From Bacillota bacterium (GTDB taxonomy: Bacteria; Bacillota; Clostridia; Acetivibrionales; DSM-1351): a stretch of DNA of 64,000 nucleotides. Below are positions 7,956 to 16,357 of the stretch, piece after piece (position 1 is the first letter of the stretch; every line of letters starts with the position of its first letter). The notes beneath the pieces were generated by a model. It was not told where the DNA came from. It ran no database searches and was given only the letters and a program-made list of their open reading frames with translations. The stretch spans positions 206,385 to 270,384 of the forward strand of contig JAEWOH010000041.1 in NCBI GenBank assembly GCA_023460955.1. Direction: 5' to 3'. Position numbers and translations under genes: made by a program.

Positions 7956-9065
7956 ATGGAAATAGACAGAAGCAATTATTGTGAAATCGAAAGGCTTTTT
8001 ACAGACTTAAAAAATCATATTTCTATAAAAGGAGTAATTAACGGGTGTCTGCCAGGAAAAATATTTTCTGACAAAGATAGATTGTCTGCTGTAGCAATAA
8101 CACCTCAGGGTATTTTTTTGGGTGGAAACCTTAATAATGAGGGTTTCTTACAAGATATAAATAATGTAATAAAACAAGACATATTGCCAGCATATCGTAA
8201 AAGGGGTCAGGTAGATTATGTAATATTTTATCCCCAATATATTGATGAAGAAAAAGTCCTTAATATAATGTTTGATGGTCTTTACCCAATGAAGAGTACT
8301 AGAATGACATTTTCCAAGGACATATGTAATGTTGTTAACGAATTGCCGGAAGACATTTTTGTAGTAAATAAAGAGTTACTTTTAAATAGTGATTTACATG
8401 GTCTTGAGGGTGTCATTGAGGAAATATCAGGAGGATGGAGTTCTATTGATGATTTTTTAGAAAGAGGGTTTGGCTGTGTTGCTGTAAAAGATTGCAACAT
8501 TGTCGGCTGGTGTCTGACAGATTGGGTTATTGGGAACGAATGTGAAATCGGAATAGAAACCTATTCAGAATATCGCAGGCAGGGATATGGATATAAACTG
8601 GCTTGTGGTATTCTTTCAATTGCTAAGAGAAAGGGAATGATCCGTACAGGCTGGCAATGTTGGGCGGATAATTACGGATCTATAGCAACTGCAAAATCAG
8701 CTGGATTTGAATTGCTTTCGGAGTTCCCCGTGCTCTTTGCCTGGGCTGAACCACTAAATAACATGATTGTTAATGGGACTTACTACATGACAGGTAGAGA
8801 GAATTTGAATATTCCGCCTGATTATCAACGTTCCGCTTGGTGTTTTTCACAAGCACTTGATAAGGGCTGGGACTGGGGCGGAAATCCAACTCTATATTGG
8901 AATTGCGCTTGCATGTATTATAAAAGCGGACAAATTGAACTTGCCAGACATTATTATAGATTGGCTTTGGGTAAGGGGTGGAATGGAATAGAGCAGCATA
9001 TTGATAACCCGTATGTCTATACGAATATAGATATTGAAGAAATACTTTTTAAAGAGAATGATTAA
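7956..9065 (+). CDS. GNAT-family acetyltransferase with C-terminal helical (TPR-like) part, 369 aa
   Basis: Residues about 170-260 carry the GNAT core: VAVKDCNIVGWCLTDW, ECEIGIETYSEYRRQGYG (the acetyl-CoA loop) and WADNYGSIATAKSAGFE. The arrangement resembles the GNAT_acetyltran subfamily. The last ~80 residues (RSAWCFSQALDKGWDWGG..., then CACMYYKSGQIELARHYYRLAL) look like one or two TPR-like helical hairpins. The upstream open frame begins at 7842, but TTGGAGG sits 9 bases before 7956, so the shorter start is used. The acceptor is unknown. It stands as its own unit before peptide deformylase. Confidence 0.75.
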   Translation: MEIDRSNYCEIERLFTDLKNHISIKGVINGCLPGKIFSDKDRLSAVAITPQGIFLGGNLNNEGFLQDINNVIKQDILPAYRKRGQVDYVIFYPQYIDEEKVLNIMFDGLYPMKSTRMTFSKDICNVVNELPEDIFVVNKELLLNSDLHGLEGVIEEISGGWSSIDDFLERGFGCVAVKDCNIVGWCLTDWVIGNECEIGIETYSEYRRQGYGYKLACGILSIAKRKGMIRTGWQCWADNYGSIATAKSAGFELLSEFPVLFAWAEPLNNMIVNGTYYMTGRENLNIPPDYQRSAWCFSQALDKGWDWGGNPTLYWNCACMYYKSGQIELARHYYRLALGKGWNGIEQHIDNPYVYTNIDIEEILFKEND

Positions 9066-9136
9066 TAGAAGAGATTTTCCTTTTTGAAAAAAGTGGAAGA
9101 AAATCCAGAGCACAGCAAAGTAGAGGTGTTATTTAA

Positions 9137-9589
9137 ATGGCAATTAGACAAATTAGACTTTTTGAAGATGAAATATTAAGAAAAAAGAGTAAAGTTGTGG
9201 AAGTAATAGATGAAAGAATAAGACAAATATTAGATGATATGGCAGATACAATGTACAATACTGATAATGGCGGAGGATTAGCTGCACCCCAAATAGGTAT
9301 ATTAAAAAGACTGGTTGTTATTGATATGGGGCAGGGCCTTATAAAATTAGTCAATCCAATTATAATCAGTCACGAAGGAACTCAAAAAGTGATAGAAGGC
9401 TGCCTAAGCATTCCAAACAGATATGGTAAATTAATAAGACCGGCAAAAGTAACTGTACAAGCATTAAATGAAAATGGTAATCAGGTAGAATTAACAGGCA
9501 CAGGAGATTTAGCAAAATGTTTCTGCCATGAAATTGACCATTTAGAAGGTATTCTTTTTACTGATTTTGTTACTGAGTGGATTAAATAA
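9137..9589 (+). CDS. def: Peptide deformylase, 150 aa
   Basis: Removes the N-formyl group from nascent peptides using a divalent metal (iron or zinc). All three signature motifs are present: GGGLAAPQIG (motif 1), EGCLSIP with the metal cysteine (motif 2), and CHEIDHLEG with the HExxH metal histidines and catalytic glutamate (motif 3). The length fits the short type-1 class. It is not beside methionyl-tRNA formyltransferase, so it may be an extra copy acquired with, or giving protection from, deformylase inhibitors such as actinonin; that is inference. A GAGGTG site precedes the start and a terminator-like hairpin follows. Confidence 0.93.
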   Translation: MAIRQIRLFEDEILRKKSKVVEVIDERIRQILDDMADTMYNTDNGGGLAAPQIGILKRLVVIDMGQGLIKLVNPIIISHEGTQKVIEGCLSIPNRYGKLIRPAKVTVQALNENGNQVELTGTGDLAKCFCHEIDHLEGILFTDFVTEWIK

Positions 9590-9605
9590 GATATAACCAA
9601 ACATG

Positions 9606-9637
9606 AGACTATCCGTTAATATTAAACTGGATAGTCT
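9606..9637 (+). terminator. Probable terminator after def
   Basis: AGACTATCC (9606-9614) pairs exactly with GGATAGTCT (9629-9637), loop 14 bases, followed by a short pyrimidine run (TCTTC). The U-tract is weak. Confidence 0.55.
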
Positions 9638-9935
9638 TCTTCATAGTTCGCATAAGATTTATTCCTGAGATATCATCAGACTTCTATGAGATAAAATACC
9701 ACATATTACCAAAACAACAATAGAATACTGTAAAAGATATTGATATTTAAAGATAAATGATGTATCCTATTAAGTTGGGTTTTTTTATATTTCCACTTAC
9801 CCCTTATTTAATTTTATTATACCTCAAAAATGCACAGTAGCCAAGAAAAAAGCTGATATCTTAAGTGCCATATTCAAATAAACCATAATCAGTTCAAATT
9901 AGTATGACAGCATTCGATATTAACATTATACAGAT

Positions 9936-9964
9936 TTTACAATATCCGCTAAATAAAATAGTAT
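9936..9964 (+). promoter_or_regulatory. SigA-type promoter for the methyltransferase gene
   Basis: TTTACA 9936-9941, 17-bp spacer, TAGTAT 9959-9964, 84 bp before the start at 10048. Apart from this and the def terminator, I see nothing in the 458-bp gap from 9590 to 10047. Confidence 0.45.
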
Positions 9965-10047
9965 ATAGTTTATATAAAACGTTTTGTATGCATTCAAGCG
10001 GTAAAGTAGGTTTGAGGGATAATAATCTAAATTTGGAGGTTTGTAAT

Positions 10048-10809
10048 ATGAAAAAAATTAATCCGGAATGGTATAAGTATTGGTCACTGGATATTAAGAA
10101 TCAATCTTGGGTGGAAGATACCGAGAATCAGGTTGATTTTATAATAAAAACACTTGAGTTGACGGGGAAAGAACGAGTATTGGATTTGGCGTGCGGATTT
10201 GGCAGACATTCCTTATCTCTTGCAAAAAGAGGTTTCTCAGTAGTTGGAGTTGATATTACCAGAGAATACATTGATGATGCAATCAAAGAAGCAAAAGCCA
10301 ATTCACTGGAAGCTGATTTCATTCTTTCAGATATCAGGGATATAAAGTTTACCAGTGAATTTGATGTTATTCTGAACTTAGCTGATGGCGCCATCGGATA
10401 TTTGGAAAATGATGAAGAGAATTTAAAAATATTTGATGTAATATCAAATGCTCTAAAGCCGGGCGGAAAACATTTTATGGATATATGTAACGCAGAACAT
10501 GCAGAGCTTTATTTTCCAAAGCGCCACTGGGATATTGGGACTACAACCTTATCTTTACCAATATTCGATTGGGATAAGGAAAACCGAAGAATGCTGTTTG
10601 GAGAATGGGAGATTCCATTCGGAGAAGTGGTTCAAAGGCCGGATTCTGTTGATTTATGTACGTCACAACGCTTATATTCAAAGCATGAATTAGACCAAAT
10701 TTTACATACGCGTAATATGAAAGTGATTAGTACATATTCCGATTACTATGGTAAAGAAGCTTCAAATAAGGAACTACAATTAATGGTATACTCACAGAAA
10801 AACAAATAA
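10048..10809 (+). CDS. Class I SAM-dependent methyltransferase, 253 aa
   Basis: A Rossmann-fold methyltransferase. Motif I is VLDLACGFGRHSLSLAKRGF, followed by VVGVDITREY (ribose-binding acidic residue) and then DVILNLADGAIGYL in the motif IV region. The open frame extends back to 9904, but TTGGAGG lies 8 bases before ATG 10048, the sequence before it is not protein-like, and a promoter falls inside the extension. The substrate is unknown. The next gene is a VOC protein about 100 bp on, in the same direction, in a run of detoxification-type genes. Confidence 0.82.
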   Translation: MKKINPEWYKYWSLDIKNQSWVEDTENQVDFIIKTLELTGKERVLDLACGFGRHSLSLAKRGFSVVGVDITREYIDDAIKEAKANSLEADFILSDIRDIKFTSEFDVILNLADGAIGYLENDEENLKIFDVISNALKPGGKHFMDICNAEHAELYFPKRHWDIGTTTLSLPIFDWDKENRRMLFGEWEIPFGEVVQRPDSVDLCTSQRLYSKHELDQILHTRNMKVISTYSDYYGKEASNKELQLMVYSQKNK

Positions 10810-10907
10810 CTTTTTCAACAAATTGGGACAAAAGGAGTACTTGTACTAGTGCTGGAAAAATATATATAATAGATTTTGTATCATATATATTTAAGAGGAG
10901 TGTTCTT

Positions 10908-11321
10908 ATGGATACATCGAAAAGGGCATTATTCAGATATTTGGACTGTATAGAACTCTATACTCCTGACTTGCAGCAGGGGATAGAGTATTATTGCAAC
11001 AGCCTTGGCCTGAAGGTTTTATGGAAATCAAACTCCCAGGTGGGGCTTGGCATGAGCGAAGGCTTAACTGAAATCGTTATTCAGAACGAACGCAAGGAAC
11101 AGAATATGGATATTAAAGTTGATTCGGTGGTTGAAGCAGTTATGGAGATAGAAAAGGCGGGAGGCCAAATTATTTATGGACCATTTGATGTAGCAATTGG
11201 TAAATGTGCAGTTGTTAAAGATCCTTGGAATAATAAATATGTAATTTTAGACACAACTAAAGGTACATATATAACCGACGATGAAGGAAATATCATAGGA
11301 CAGAACAAACCAGAGGAATAA
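10908..11321 (+). CDS. VOC-superfamily (glyoxalase/bleomycin-resistance-like) protein, 137 aa
   Basis: Two beta-alpha-beta-beta-beta halves are visible: RYLDCIELYTPDLQQGIEYYCNSLGLKVLW, then DSVVEAVMEIEKAGGQIIYGPFDVAIGKCAVVKDPWNNKYVILD. The DPWNNKYVILD segment is the usual VOC C-terminal strand. Proteins of this size include glyoxalase I, fosfomycin- and bleomycin-resistance proteins; the metal ligands are not clear enough to choose. GAGGAG precedes the ATG. The stop codon lies inside a 13-bp tandem repeat, so the 3' end has been locally duplicated. Confidence 0.78.
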   Translation: MDTSKRALFRYLDCIELYTPDLQQGIEYYCNSLGLKVLWKSNSQVGLGMSEGLTEIVIQNERKEQNMDIKVDSVVEAVMEIEKAGGQIIYGPFDVAIGKCAVVKDPWNNKYVILDTTKGTYITDDEGNIIGQNKPEE

Positions 11322-11350
11322 ACTGTAGGAATAAACTGTAGGAATAAACT
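11315..11350. repeat. 13-bp tandem repeat, 2.8 copies, at the 3' end of the VOC gene
   Basis: The unit GGAATAAACTGTA occurs at 11315-11327, 11328-11340 and partly at 11341-11350. The first copy contains the TAA stop of the VOC gene. Exact units suggest recent slippage. Confidence 0.9.
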
Positions 11351-11393
11351 GAAGCAGAAACAATTTACAATTTTAGATGAAGAAGGTGGTTAA

Positions 11394-11432
11394 GTGAAAA
11401 ATTGCATTGTAATTACTGGAATAGTTAAATAA
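11394..11432 (+). CDS. Possible 12-codon leader ORF before the Vat-type gene
   Basis: GTG AAA AAT TGC ATT GTA ATT ACT GGA ATA GTT AAA TAA, with AGAAGGTGG 4-5 bases ahead. It encodes MKNCIVITGIVK and ends 7 bases before the ribosome site of the acetyltransferase gene. Short hydrophobic leaders control many ribosome-drug resistance genes, but no paired hairpin that would hide the next ribosome site was found. It may equally be a gene remnant. Confidence 0.3.
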   Translation: MKNCIVITGIVK

Positions 11433-11449
11433 ATAGCTTAGGAGGTTTT

Positions 11450-12085
11450 ATGACTATTCCGGATAAAAAATTATACCCACGGAAAAATGACTTTGAAACA
11501 GTATACCTGAATGCCACCATTACAAAACCAAATATTATTGTTGGCGATTATACTATGTATAACGATTTTGTTTCCGACCCCACAGAGTTTGAAAAGAATA
11601 ATGTGCTGTATCACTATCCTGTTAATGAAGACAAATTGGTTATCGGAAAATTTTGTTCCATTGCTTGTGGTGCAAAATTTATATTTACAAGTGCCAATCA
11701 CAAACAAAAATCTCTTTCTACTTATCCATTTCCTATATTTTTTGAAGAATGGAGTCTGGACAAAAAAGATGTCAGAGCTGCATGGGATAATAAAGGTGAT
11801 ATTGTACTCGGTAATGATGTTTGGATAGGATATGAAGCAGTTATCATGTCAGGAGTCCATATTGGAGATGGTGCAATCGTAGGGACCAGAGCAGTTGTGA
11901 CAAGAGATATTCCGGCTTATACGGTAGTAGGTGGTGTTCCCGCAAAAGAAATCAAAAAGCGGTTTGATGAAGAAACAATTACACAGTTACTGAATATACA
12001 GTGGTGGAATTGGAATTTTGACAAGATACAACAAGCTTTACCCTATATCACCAGTGGTGATATTGATAAGCTATGTCGTTTATAA
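11450..12085 (+). CDS. Vat-family streptogramin A / xenobiotic O-acetyltransferase, 211 aa
   Basis: A trimeric left-handed beta-helix acyltransferase that transfers acetyl from acetyl-CoA to a drug hydroxyl. Seen: the N-terminal NFIVGDYTMY-like strand (NIIVGDYTMYNDF), FCSIACGAKFIFTSANHK with the catalytic histidine in the NH pair, and hexapeptide repeats GDIVLGNDVWIGYEAVIMSGVHIGDGAIVGTRAVVTRDIPAYTVVGGVPAKE. The length and order match Vat proteins (about 210-220 aa) rather than CatB, though CatB-type xenobiotic transferases are close relatives. AGGAGG lies 4 bases before the ATG, and a strong terminator follows. With the ABC-F gene at 23.2-24.7 kb the strain may carry two different defences against streptogramin A-type drugs. 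Confidence 0.85.
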   Translation: MTIPDKKLYPRKNDFETVYLNATITKPNIIVGDYTMYNDFVSDPTEFEKNNVLYHYPVNEDKLVIGKFCSIACGAKFIFTSANHKQKSLSTYPFPIFFEEWSLDKKDVRAAWDNKGDIVLGNDVWIGYEAVIMSGVHIGDGAIVGTRAVVTRDIPAYTVVGGVPAKEIKKRFDEETITQLLNIQWWNWNFDKIQQALPYITSGDIDKLCRL

Positions 12086-12117
12086 ATTCATACCAGAAGT
12101 TTATTTTTTACATTATT

Positions 12118-12145
12118 AGCAAAGTGAAAACTTTGCTTTTTTTTT
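12118..12145 (+). terminator. Terminator of the Vat-type gene
   Basis: AGCAAAGT (12118-12125), loop GAAA, ACTTTGCT (12130-12137), then nine or more T. Confidence 0.92.
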
Positions 12146-12212
12146 AATTATCATAATTATATGAACCGGCAATGCTTTCATTAGTTAGAAAGCTGCTATT
12201 AAGCCATATTGT

Positions 12213-12241
12213 TTGCTAATTGTATAAACCTGGTTTATAAT
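12213..12241 (+). promoter_or_regulatory. SigA-type promoter for the CHASE3 chemoreceptor
   Basis: TTGCTA 12213-12218, 17-bp spacer, TATAAT 12236-12241. The start codon is at 12451, giving a leader of about 200 nt. Apart from the terminator at 12118-12145, I see no further element in the 365-bp gap; no SigD-type promoter was recognised. Confidence 0.65.
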
Positions 12242-12450
12242 AGTACATAACAACGTAATTCGACAAATATATACAAATTACGACTAGTTTAAAAGCCTAT
12301 ATACTTTTCAATAAGTGAGTAAATATTAAAACAAGCGGCATATAAGACTGGTCAGAAAGGAGTATTCCAGGTTTTGTCCAGTAAGTTGACAATGCTTTAC
12401 CAAAGCTTTGATTGCTCAATGATATTTAATATTATTACGGAGGGCCTCTA

Positions 12451-14136
12451 ATGTCTGTAGCGAAAAAACTGATAATAAGTTATGTATTAGTACTAGTATT
12501 AATGGCTGGAATTATAGGAGTAAGTATTTATACAACTCAATCATTAAGAACGCAAGCCGAAAACCTTATAACAGATGCTATTCCAATTGGATATGCAGCA
12601 GATGGATTGTTAACGGCACTGATTAATCAGGAAACCGGAGTACGAGGGTATCTTGTAACGGGGGATGAAAAGTTCCTTGAACCATACAACGATGGTAAAA
12701 GTAGTGTAAGAGCAAATCTGCAAGAAGTTGAATCCAGGCTGGATAAGCATCCTGTTATGGCTTTGCTTATAGTAGAAGCTAAACCAAAGATTGACGCCAT
12801 AGAAAAATATTTTGAATCATTAATATCGCTGGTAAAGCAGGGGAAACTGGAAGAAGCGCGTTCAAAAGCCGGGGATGGAAAGCAGCTATTTGACAGTTAT
12901 CGTGAATCTCATAATGATATCAAAAAGGATATAGACAATCTCACAAATGATGCGTGGAACGATGTTTTAAATGTACAAAACAAAAGTCACAAACTCATTT
13001 CAATAATAGGTTTTTTAGCAATACTTTTTACTATAGCAACATCGTATCTTTTAATCAGAAGCATATCAACTCCTGTAAAAAAAGTTACAAATACCCTTCA
13101 AAGGATATCCGATGGAGATTTAACAGTGGGTACTCTGGATATTAAAAGTAAAGATGAAATTGGAGTATTGGTAACCTCGCTAAATAAAATGGTTGGAAAT
13201 ATGAGAGACATATTAGCTAAGGTAAGTGATGTGTCAACACAAGTTGCTGCTTCTTCGGAGGAACTGACTGCCAGTGCCGAACAATGTACAAAAGCTAACG
13301 AACAGATTGCTGAAGCAACTCAAAAAAGCGCTGCCGGTGCGGAAGAACAGTTAGTTAGCATTCAGAATTCAACCGATACAATAAAAGACATGTCATCAAA
13401 TATTAAGCAAATTGCCGTAAATAGTAAAGAGATGTTTAATTTATCAGATAAAGCTTATTCGGCTTCAGAGCACGGGATTATAACAGTAAATGATGTTGTT
13501 GAACAAATGAATGAAATAACAGCAACTGTTAATGATTCCGAGACTGTTATAAGAAAATTAGGAGAACACTCTAAAGTAATTGGAAATATGGTTGAAATAA
13601 TCACAGGTATAACAGAACAGACAAATCTTCTTGCTTTAAATGCTGCAATAGAGGCGGCACGTGCCGGTGAGCAGGGTAAGGGCTTTGCCGTCGTAGCTGA
13701 AGAGATACGCAAACTTGCCGAACAATCAAAGACATCTGCCGCTCAAATAGCTCAATTTGTTAAAGAAATACAAAGTGAAACAGAGAATGCTGTAATATCA
13801 ATTAACAAAGGAAATGAAAAGGTTAAAGACGGCTTTGAAAAAACTCAGCATGTTGCTGAAACTTTCCAGGCAATCAAAGATGATGTTACAAATGTGAATA
13901 AAAAAGTTAAGGATGTAATGTCATCCATAGAAATTGTTTCTTCGCAGAGTCAGGCTATTGTTTCAATTTCTGAAACTATTAAGAAAGCAGCCGAAGAGGG
14001 TGCCATCCTAAGCCAGGAAAATTCTGCCTCGAATGAGGAGCAAGTTGCAACAATGGAGGAAATAACCTCTTCTGCGCAGTCATTGGCTGAACTTGCCGGT
14101 GAATTGCAGTCCTCAATATCCATTTTTAAGATTTAA
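12451..14136 (+). CDS. Methyl-accepting chemotaxis protein with CHASE3-type sensor, 561 aa
   Basis: A membrane chemoreceptor. TM1 is at about residues 8-28. The extracellular helical domain at 30-180 contains LLTALINQETGVRGYLVTGDEKFLEPY, the typical CHASE3/four-helix signature. TM2 is at about 183-203 (ISIIGFLAILFTIATSYLL), a HAMP domain at 204-258 and a cytoplasmic signalling coil to the end. The kinase-contact hairpin is intact: TEQTNLLALNAAIEAARAGE, GKGFAVVAEEIRKLAEQS. GGAGGG precedes the ATG. No che genes are nearby, so it is an orphan receptor; the ligand is unknown. A terminator-like hairpin follows immediately. Confidence 0.93.
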   Translation: MSVAKKLIISYVLVLVLMAGIIGVSIYTTQSLRTQAENLITDAIPIGYAADGLLTALINQETGVRGYLVTGDEKFLEPYNDGKSSVRANLQEVESRLDKHPVMALLIVEAKPKIDAIEKYFESLISLVKQGKLEEARSKAGDGKQLFDSYRESHNDIKKDIDNLTNDAWNDVLNVQNKSHKLISIIGFLAILFTIATSYLLIRSISTPVKKVTNTLQRISDGDLTVGTLDIKSKDEIGVLVTSLNKMVGNMRDILAKVSDVSTQVAASSEELTASAEQCTKANEQIAEATQKSAAGAEEQLVSIQNSTDTIKDMSSNIKQIAVNSKEMFNLSDKAYSASEHGIITVNDVVEQMNEITATVNDSETVIRKLGEHSKVIGNMVEIITGITEQTNLLALNAAIEAARAGEQGKGFAVVAEEIRKLAEQSKTSAAQIAQFVKEIQSETENAVISINKGNEKVKDGFEKTQHVAETFQAIKDDVTNVNKKVKDVMSSIEIVSSQSQAIVSISETIKKAAEEGAILSQENSASNEEQVATMEEITSSAQSLAELAGELQSSISIFKI

Positions 14137-14157
14137 ATATTTTACACTATTAATAGT

Positions 14158-14195
14158 GCCACTTGTTCCTTACAGGAGCAGGTGGCTTCATTTTT
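14158..14195 (+). terminator. Terminator of the first chemoreceptor gene
   Basis: A 12-bp stem (14158-14169 with 14175-14186, two G-U pairs), loop TTACA, then TTCATTTTT. Confidence 0.8.
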
Positions 14196-14363
14196 AATTT
14201 GAACAATGTATTGTTTTAAAATATTACTGATAAGTAAAATGTTAACTATAAAATTATCTAATAAAAAGGAAAAAGGCAGATATAAGTTGAATTAATTGGA
14301 GGAACAAACTTTATATACAATTTTAGAACATTCGTATATATGAAATATGCAGAGGATAAAAAA

Positions 14364-15281
14364 ATGGAGAAGACAATAGATGAAATATTGAGGTTTTGGA
14401 ATATAAACGATGAGATTCATCAAGTATACTCAAGTGCATGGTCCATCGGAAATAAATATATATTAAAAGCCTATGATAACCAGGGAAACCTTGAAAAAAA
14501 TATTACTATAATGCGGACTCTGACGGAAGCCGACGTACCTGCTGCAAGGCCTGTACAAACATTAGATGGGCTGGATTACATAAATACTAACGACAAATAC
14601 TACGTTTTGTTTAACAAGCTTCAAGGCACACATGTAACTGACATTTACAACGATGATTATACAAAAGTTGCTTTTGAATCCGGTAAAATTTTGGCACGCC
14701 TTCACAACGCATTTTTGTGGTGTGAAAAGAGGCTTACTTTTGAAGATAACAGCCTGTTGGATGAATTTAAAGGATGGATTCACCAAGTCCTTAAAGAAAA
14801 TAATTATCGACATTTAGGCGGAGCAGCTTTTAACTCCAGTTTGACAGAGCTCACAGAATGCTATGACAAACTCCCCAGGCAGTTAATTCACAGGGATTTT
14901 CATTTCGGGAATATACTATTCTGCAATGGAGAATTGTCAGGATATATAGATTTTGATCTGAGTCAAAAAAATGCCAGAATATTTGATATGTGCTACTTCC
15001 TGGCAGGTTTACTTGTTGGGCATGTTGAATCCAAAGAGAATGTTGATAAATGGTATGCGATAATTTCAAATTTTGTTAAGGGCTATGAAAATACAAATCC
15101 CCTTTCTAAAATAGAGAAAGATAGCATACCCTGTCTTATGAAAAATATTGAGCTGCTTTTTGTAGCTTATTTTATAAAAACAGGCAATGATGAAATCGCA
15201 AAAAGCACAGCAGGTTTATATCATTTCATAAAGGATAACGAGAAAAATATATGTGCTGCAGTATACAACAGTACATTATGA
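14364..15281 (+). CDS. APH-fold phosphotransferase, 305 aa
   Basis: A protein kinase-like small-molecule kinase of the aminoglycoside phosphotransferase/homoserine kinase superfamily. The catalytic loop is LIHRDFHFGNILF and the metal-binding DFG-equivalent is GYIDFDLSQKNARIFDMCY; the N-lobe contains SIGNKYILKAYD. The frame opens at ATG 14340, but that codon has no ribosome site, while AGAGGAT lies 8 bases before ATG 14364. Its place just before an ANT(6)-like gene suggests drug inactivation, yet many family members phosphorylate ordinary metabolites such as homoserine or sugars, so resistance is unproven. Confidence 0.8.
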   Translation: MEKTIDEILRFWNINDEIHQVYSSAWSIGNKYILKAYDNQGNLEKNITIMRTLTEADVPAARPVQTLDGLDYINTNDKYYVLFNKLQGTHVTDIYNDDYTKVAFESGKILARLHNAFLWCEKRLTFEDNSLLDEFKGWIHQVLKENNYRHLGGAAFNSSLTELTECYDKLPRQLIHRDFHFGNILFCNGELSGYIDFDLSQKNARIFDMCYFLAGLLVGHVESKENVDKWYAIISNFVKGYENTNPLSKIEKDSIPCLMKNIELLFVAYFIKTGNDEIAKSTAGLYHFIKDNEKNICAAVYNSTL

Positions 15282-15324
15282 TATATAAAGTAACAAGATT
15301 TTTTTACATTATGGAGCGATAGCT

Positions 15325-16182
15325 ATGAGGACAGAACAGGAAATGTTTGACTTGATTTTAAATCCTGCAGTAAAGGACGAGCGTGTCCGGGCAGTTTATA
15401 TGAATGGCTCAAGGGCCAACCCGAATGTAGAAAAAGACCAATATCAGGATTATGATATTGTTTATGTTGTAACAGAGACTTCTTCATTTTTAGAGGACAA
15501 GAGCTGGATTTCGGTGTTTGGAGACATCGCTATGGTACAGGAGCCAGATTCCAACGATCTTGGATGGGGACAAAATGCGGATTACTCCCGCTCTTTTGGC
15601 TGGTTAATACTTTTTAAGGATGGAAATCGTATTGACCTGCATATACAAATTACGGAGGCTATGCTTGAGGAATATGAAGAAGATAGTTTGACAGTTCCGC
15701 TTCTGGACAAGGATGGCATACTGCCGCCTATTCCGGCATCAAATGACACTAAATATTGGGTGCAGAAGCCTGCAAAATCCAGATATGACGGCTGCTGCAA
15801 TGAATTCTGGTGGTGTCTTAACAATGTTGCCAAAGGTATTGCTCGCGACCAACTTCCTTACGCCATGAGAATGTATAATGAAATTGTGCATGTAGAACTT
15901 GATACAATGCTTGAGTGGTATATTGGTATAGGTACGGACTTCTCTGTTTCTGTTGGAATGTGGGGTAAATACTTCAAGAAATATCTATCCCATGAGATGT
16001 ATGATTTATATATAAAAACCTATTCAGACTGCGAAAAACTCTGGTCGGCGCTTTTTACTGCATGTGACCTCTTTAGTATGGTTGCCCCCGTTGTTGCCGA
16101 CCACTTAGGATATTCCTACTGCAAGGCTGATGATCAAAATATGAGGGAGTACCTGATTAAAGTAAGAAATTCAGAAATATAG
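15325..16182 (+). CDS. Aminoglycoside 6-adenylyltransferase-like protein (ANT(6) family), 285 aa
   Basis: A nucleotidyltransferase-fold enzyme. The N-terminal signature is VRAVYMNGSRANPNV followed by QYQDYDIVYVV, which supplies the GS...DxD metal site. It is followed by FGDIAMVQEP and LILFKDGNRIDLHI, with the third carboxylate. The length and the DxxLGWGQNADYSRSFGW region are as in ANT(6)/AadE-type streptomycin adenylyltransferases. GGAGCG precedes the ATG. It lies 43 bp after the APH-fold gene, so the two may be co-transcribed. Activity on streptomycin is inferred from the family; environmental homologues are often untested. Confidence 0.85.
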   Translation: MRTEQEMFDLILNPAVKDERVRAVYMNGSRANPNVEKDQYQDYDIVYVVTETSSFLEDKSWISVFGDIAMVQEPDSNDLGWGQNADYSRSFGWLILFKDGNRIDLHIQITEAMLEEYEEDSLTVPLLDKDGILPPIPASNDTKYWVQKPAKSRYDGCCNEFWWCLNNVAKGIARDQLPYAMRMYNEIVHVELDTMLEWYIGIGTDFSVSVGMWGKYFKKYLSHEMYDLYIKTYSDCEKLWSALFTACDLFSMVAPVVADHLGYSYCKADDQNMREYLIKVRNSEI

Positions 16183-16357
16183 CGATGTACCGGAATGGGA
16201 GTACACGCCTGTACTGGTAGAGATGAAGGAATTTATATAATTCGCTGCGACCTGGGCGATTTTAGTGTCGCCGCTTAAAATGTGTGTCATAAAGTTGAGC
16301 AAAACAGGTCAAGAAATAACAATTACTTCATGATATCCTTTTGTTGGAGGTGAGAAC

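Noticed and set aside
12242..12450. Long leader of the first chemoreceptor as a possible cyclic di-GMP riboswitch
   Set aside because: The conserved GEMM core segments are not present; only weak short pairings are seen.
16187..16240. Protein-like end (VPEWEYTPVLVEMKEFI) in another frame just after the ANT(6)-like gene
   Set aside because: It has no start of its own and the frame upstream overlaps the intact ANT(6)-like gene. It may be a scar of an older gene, but there is too little to assign.
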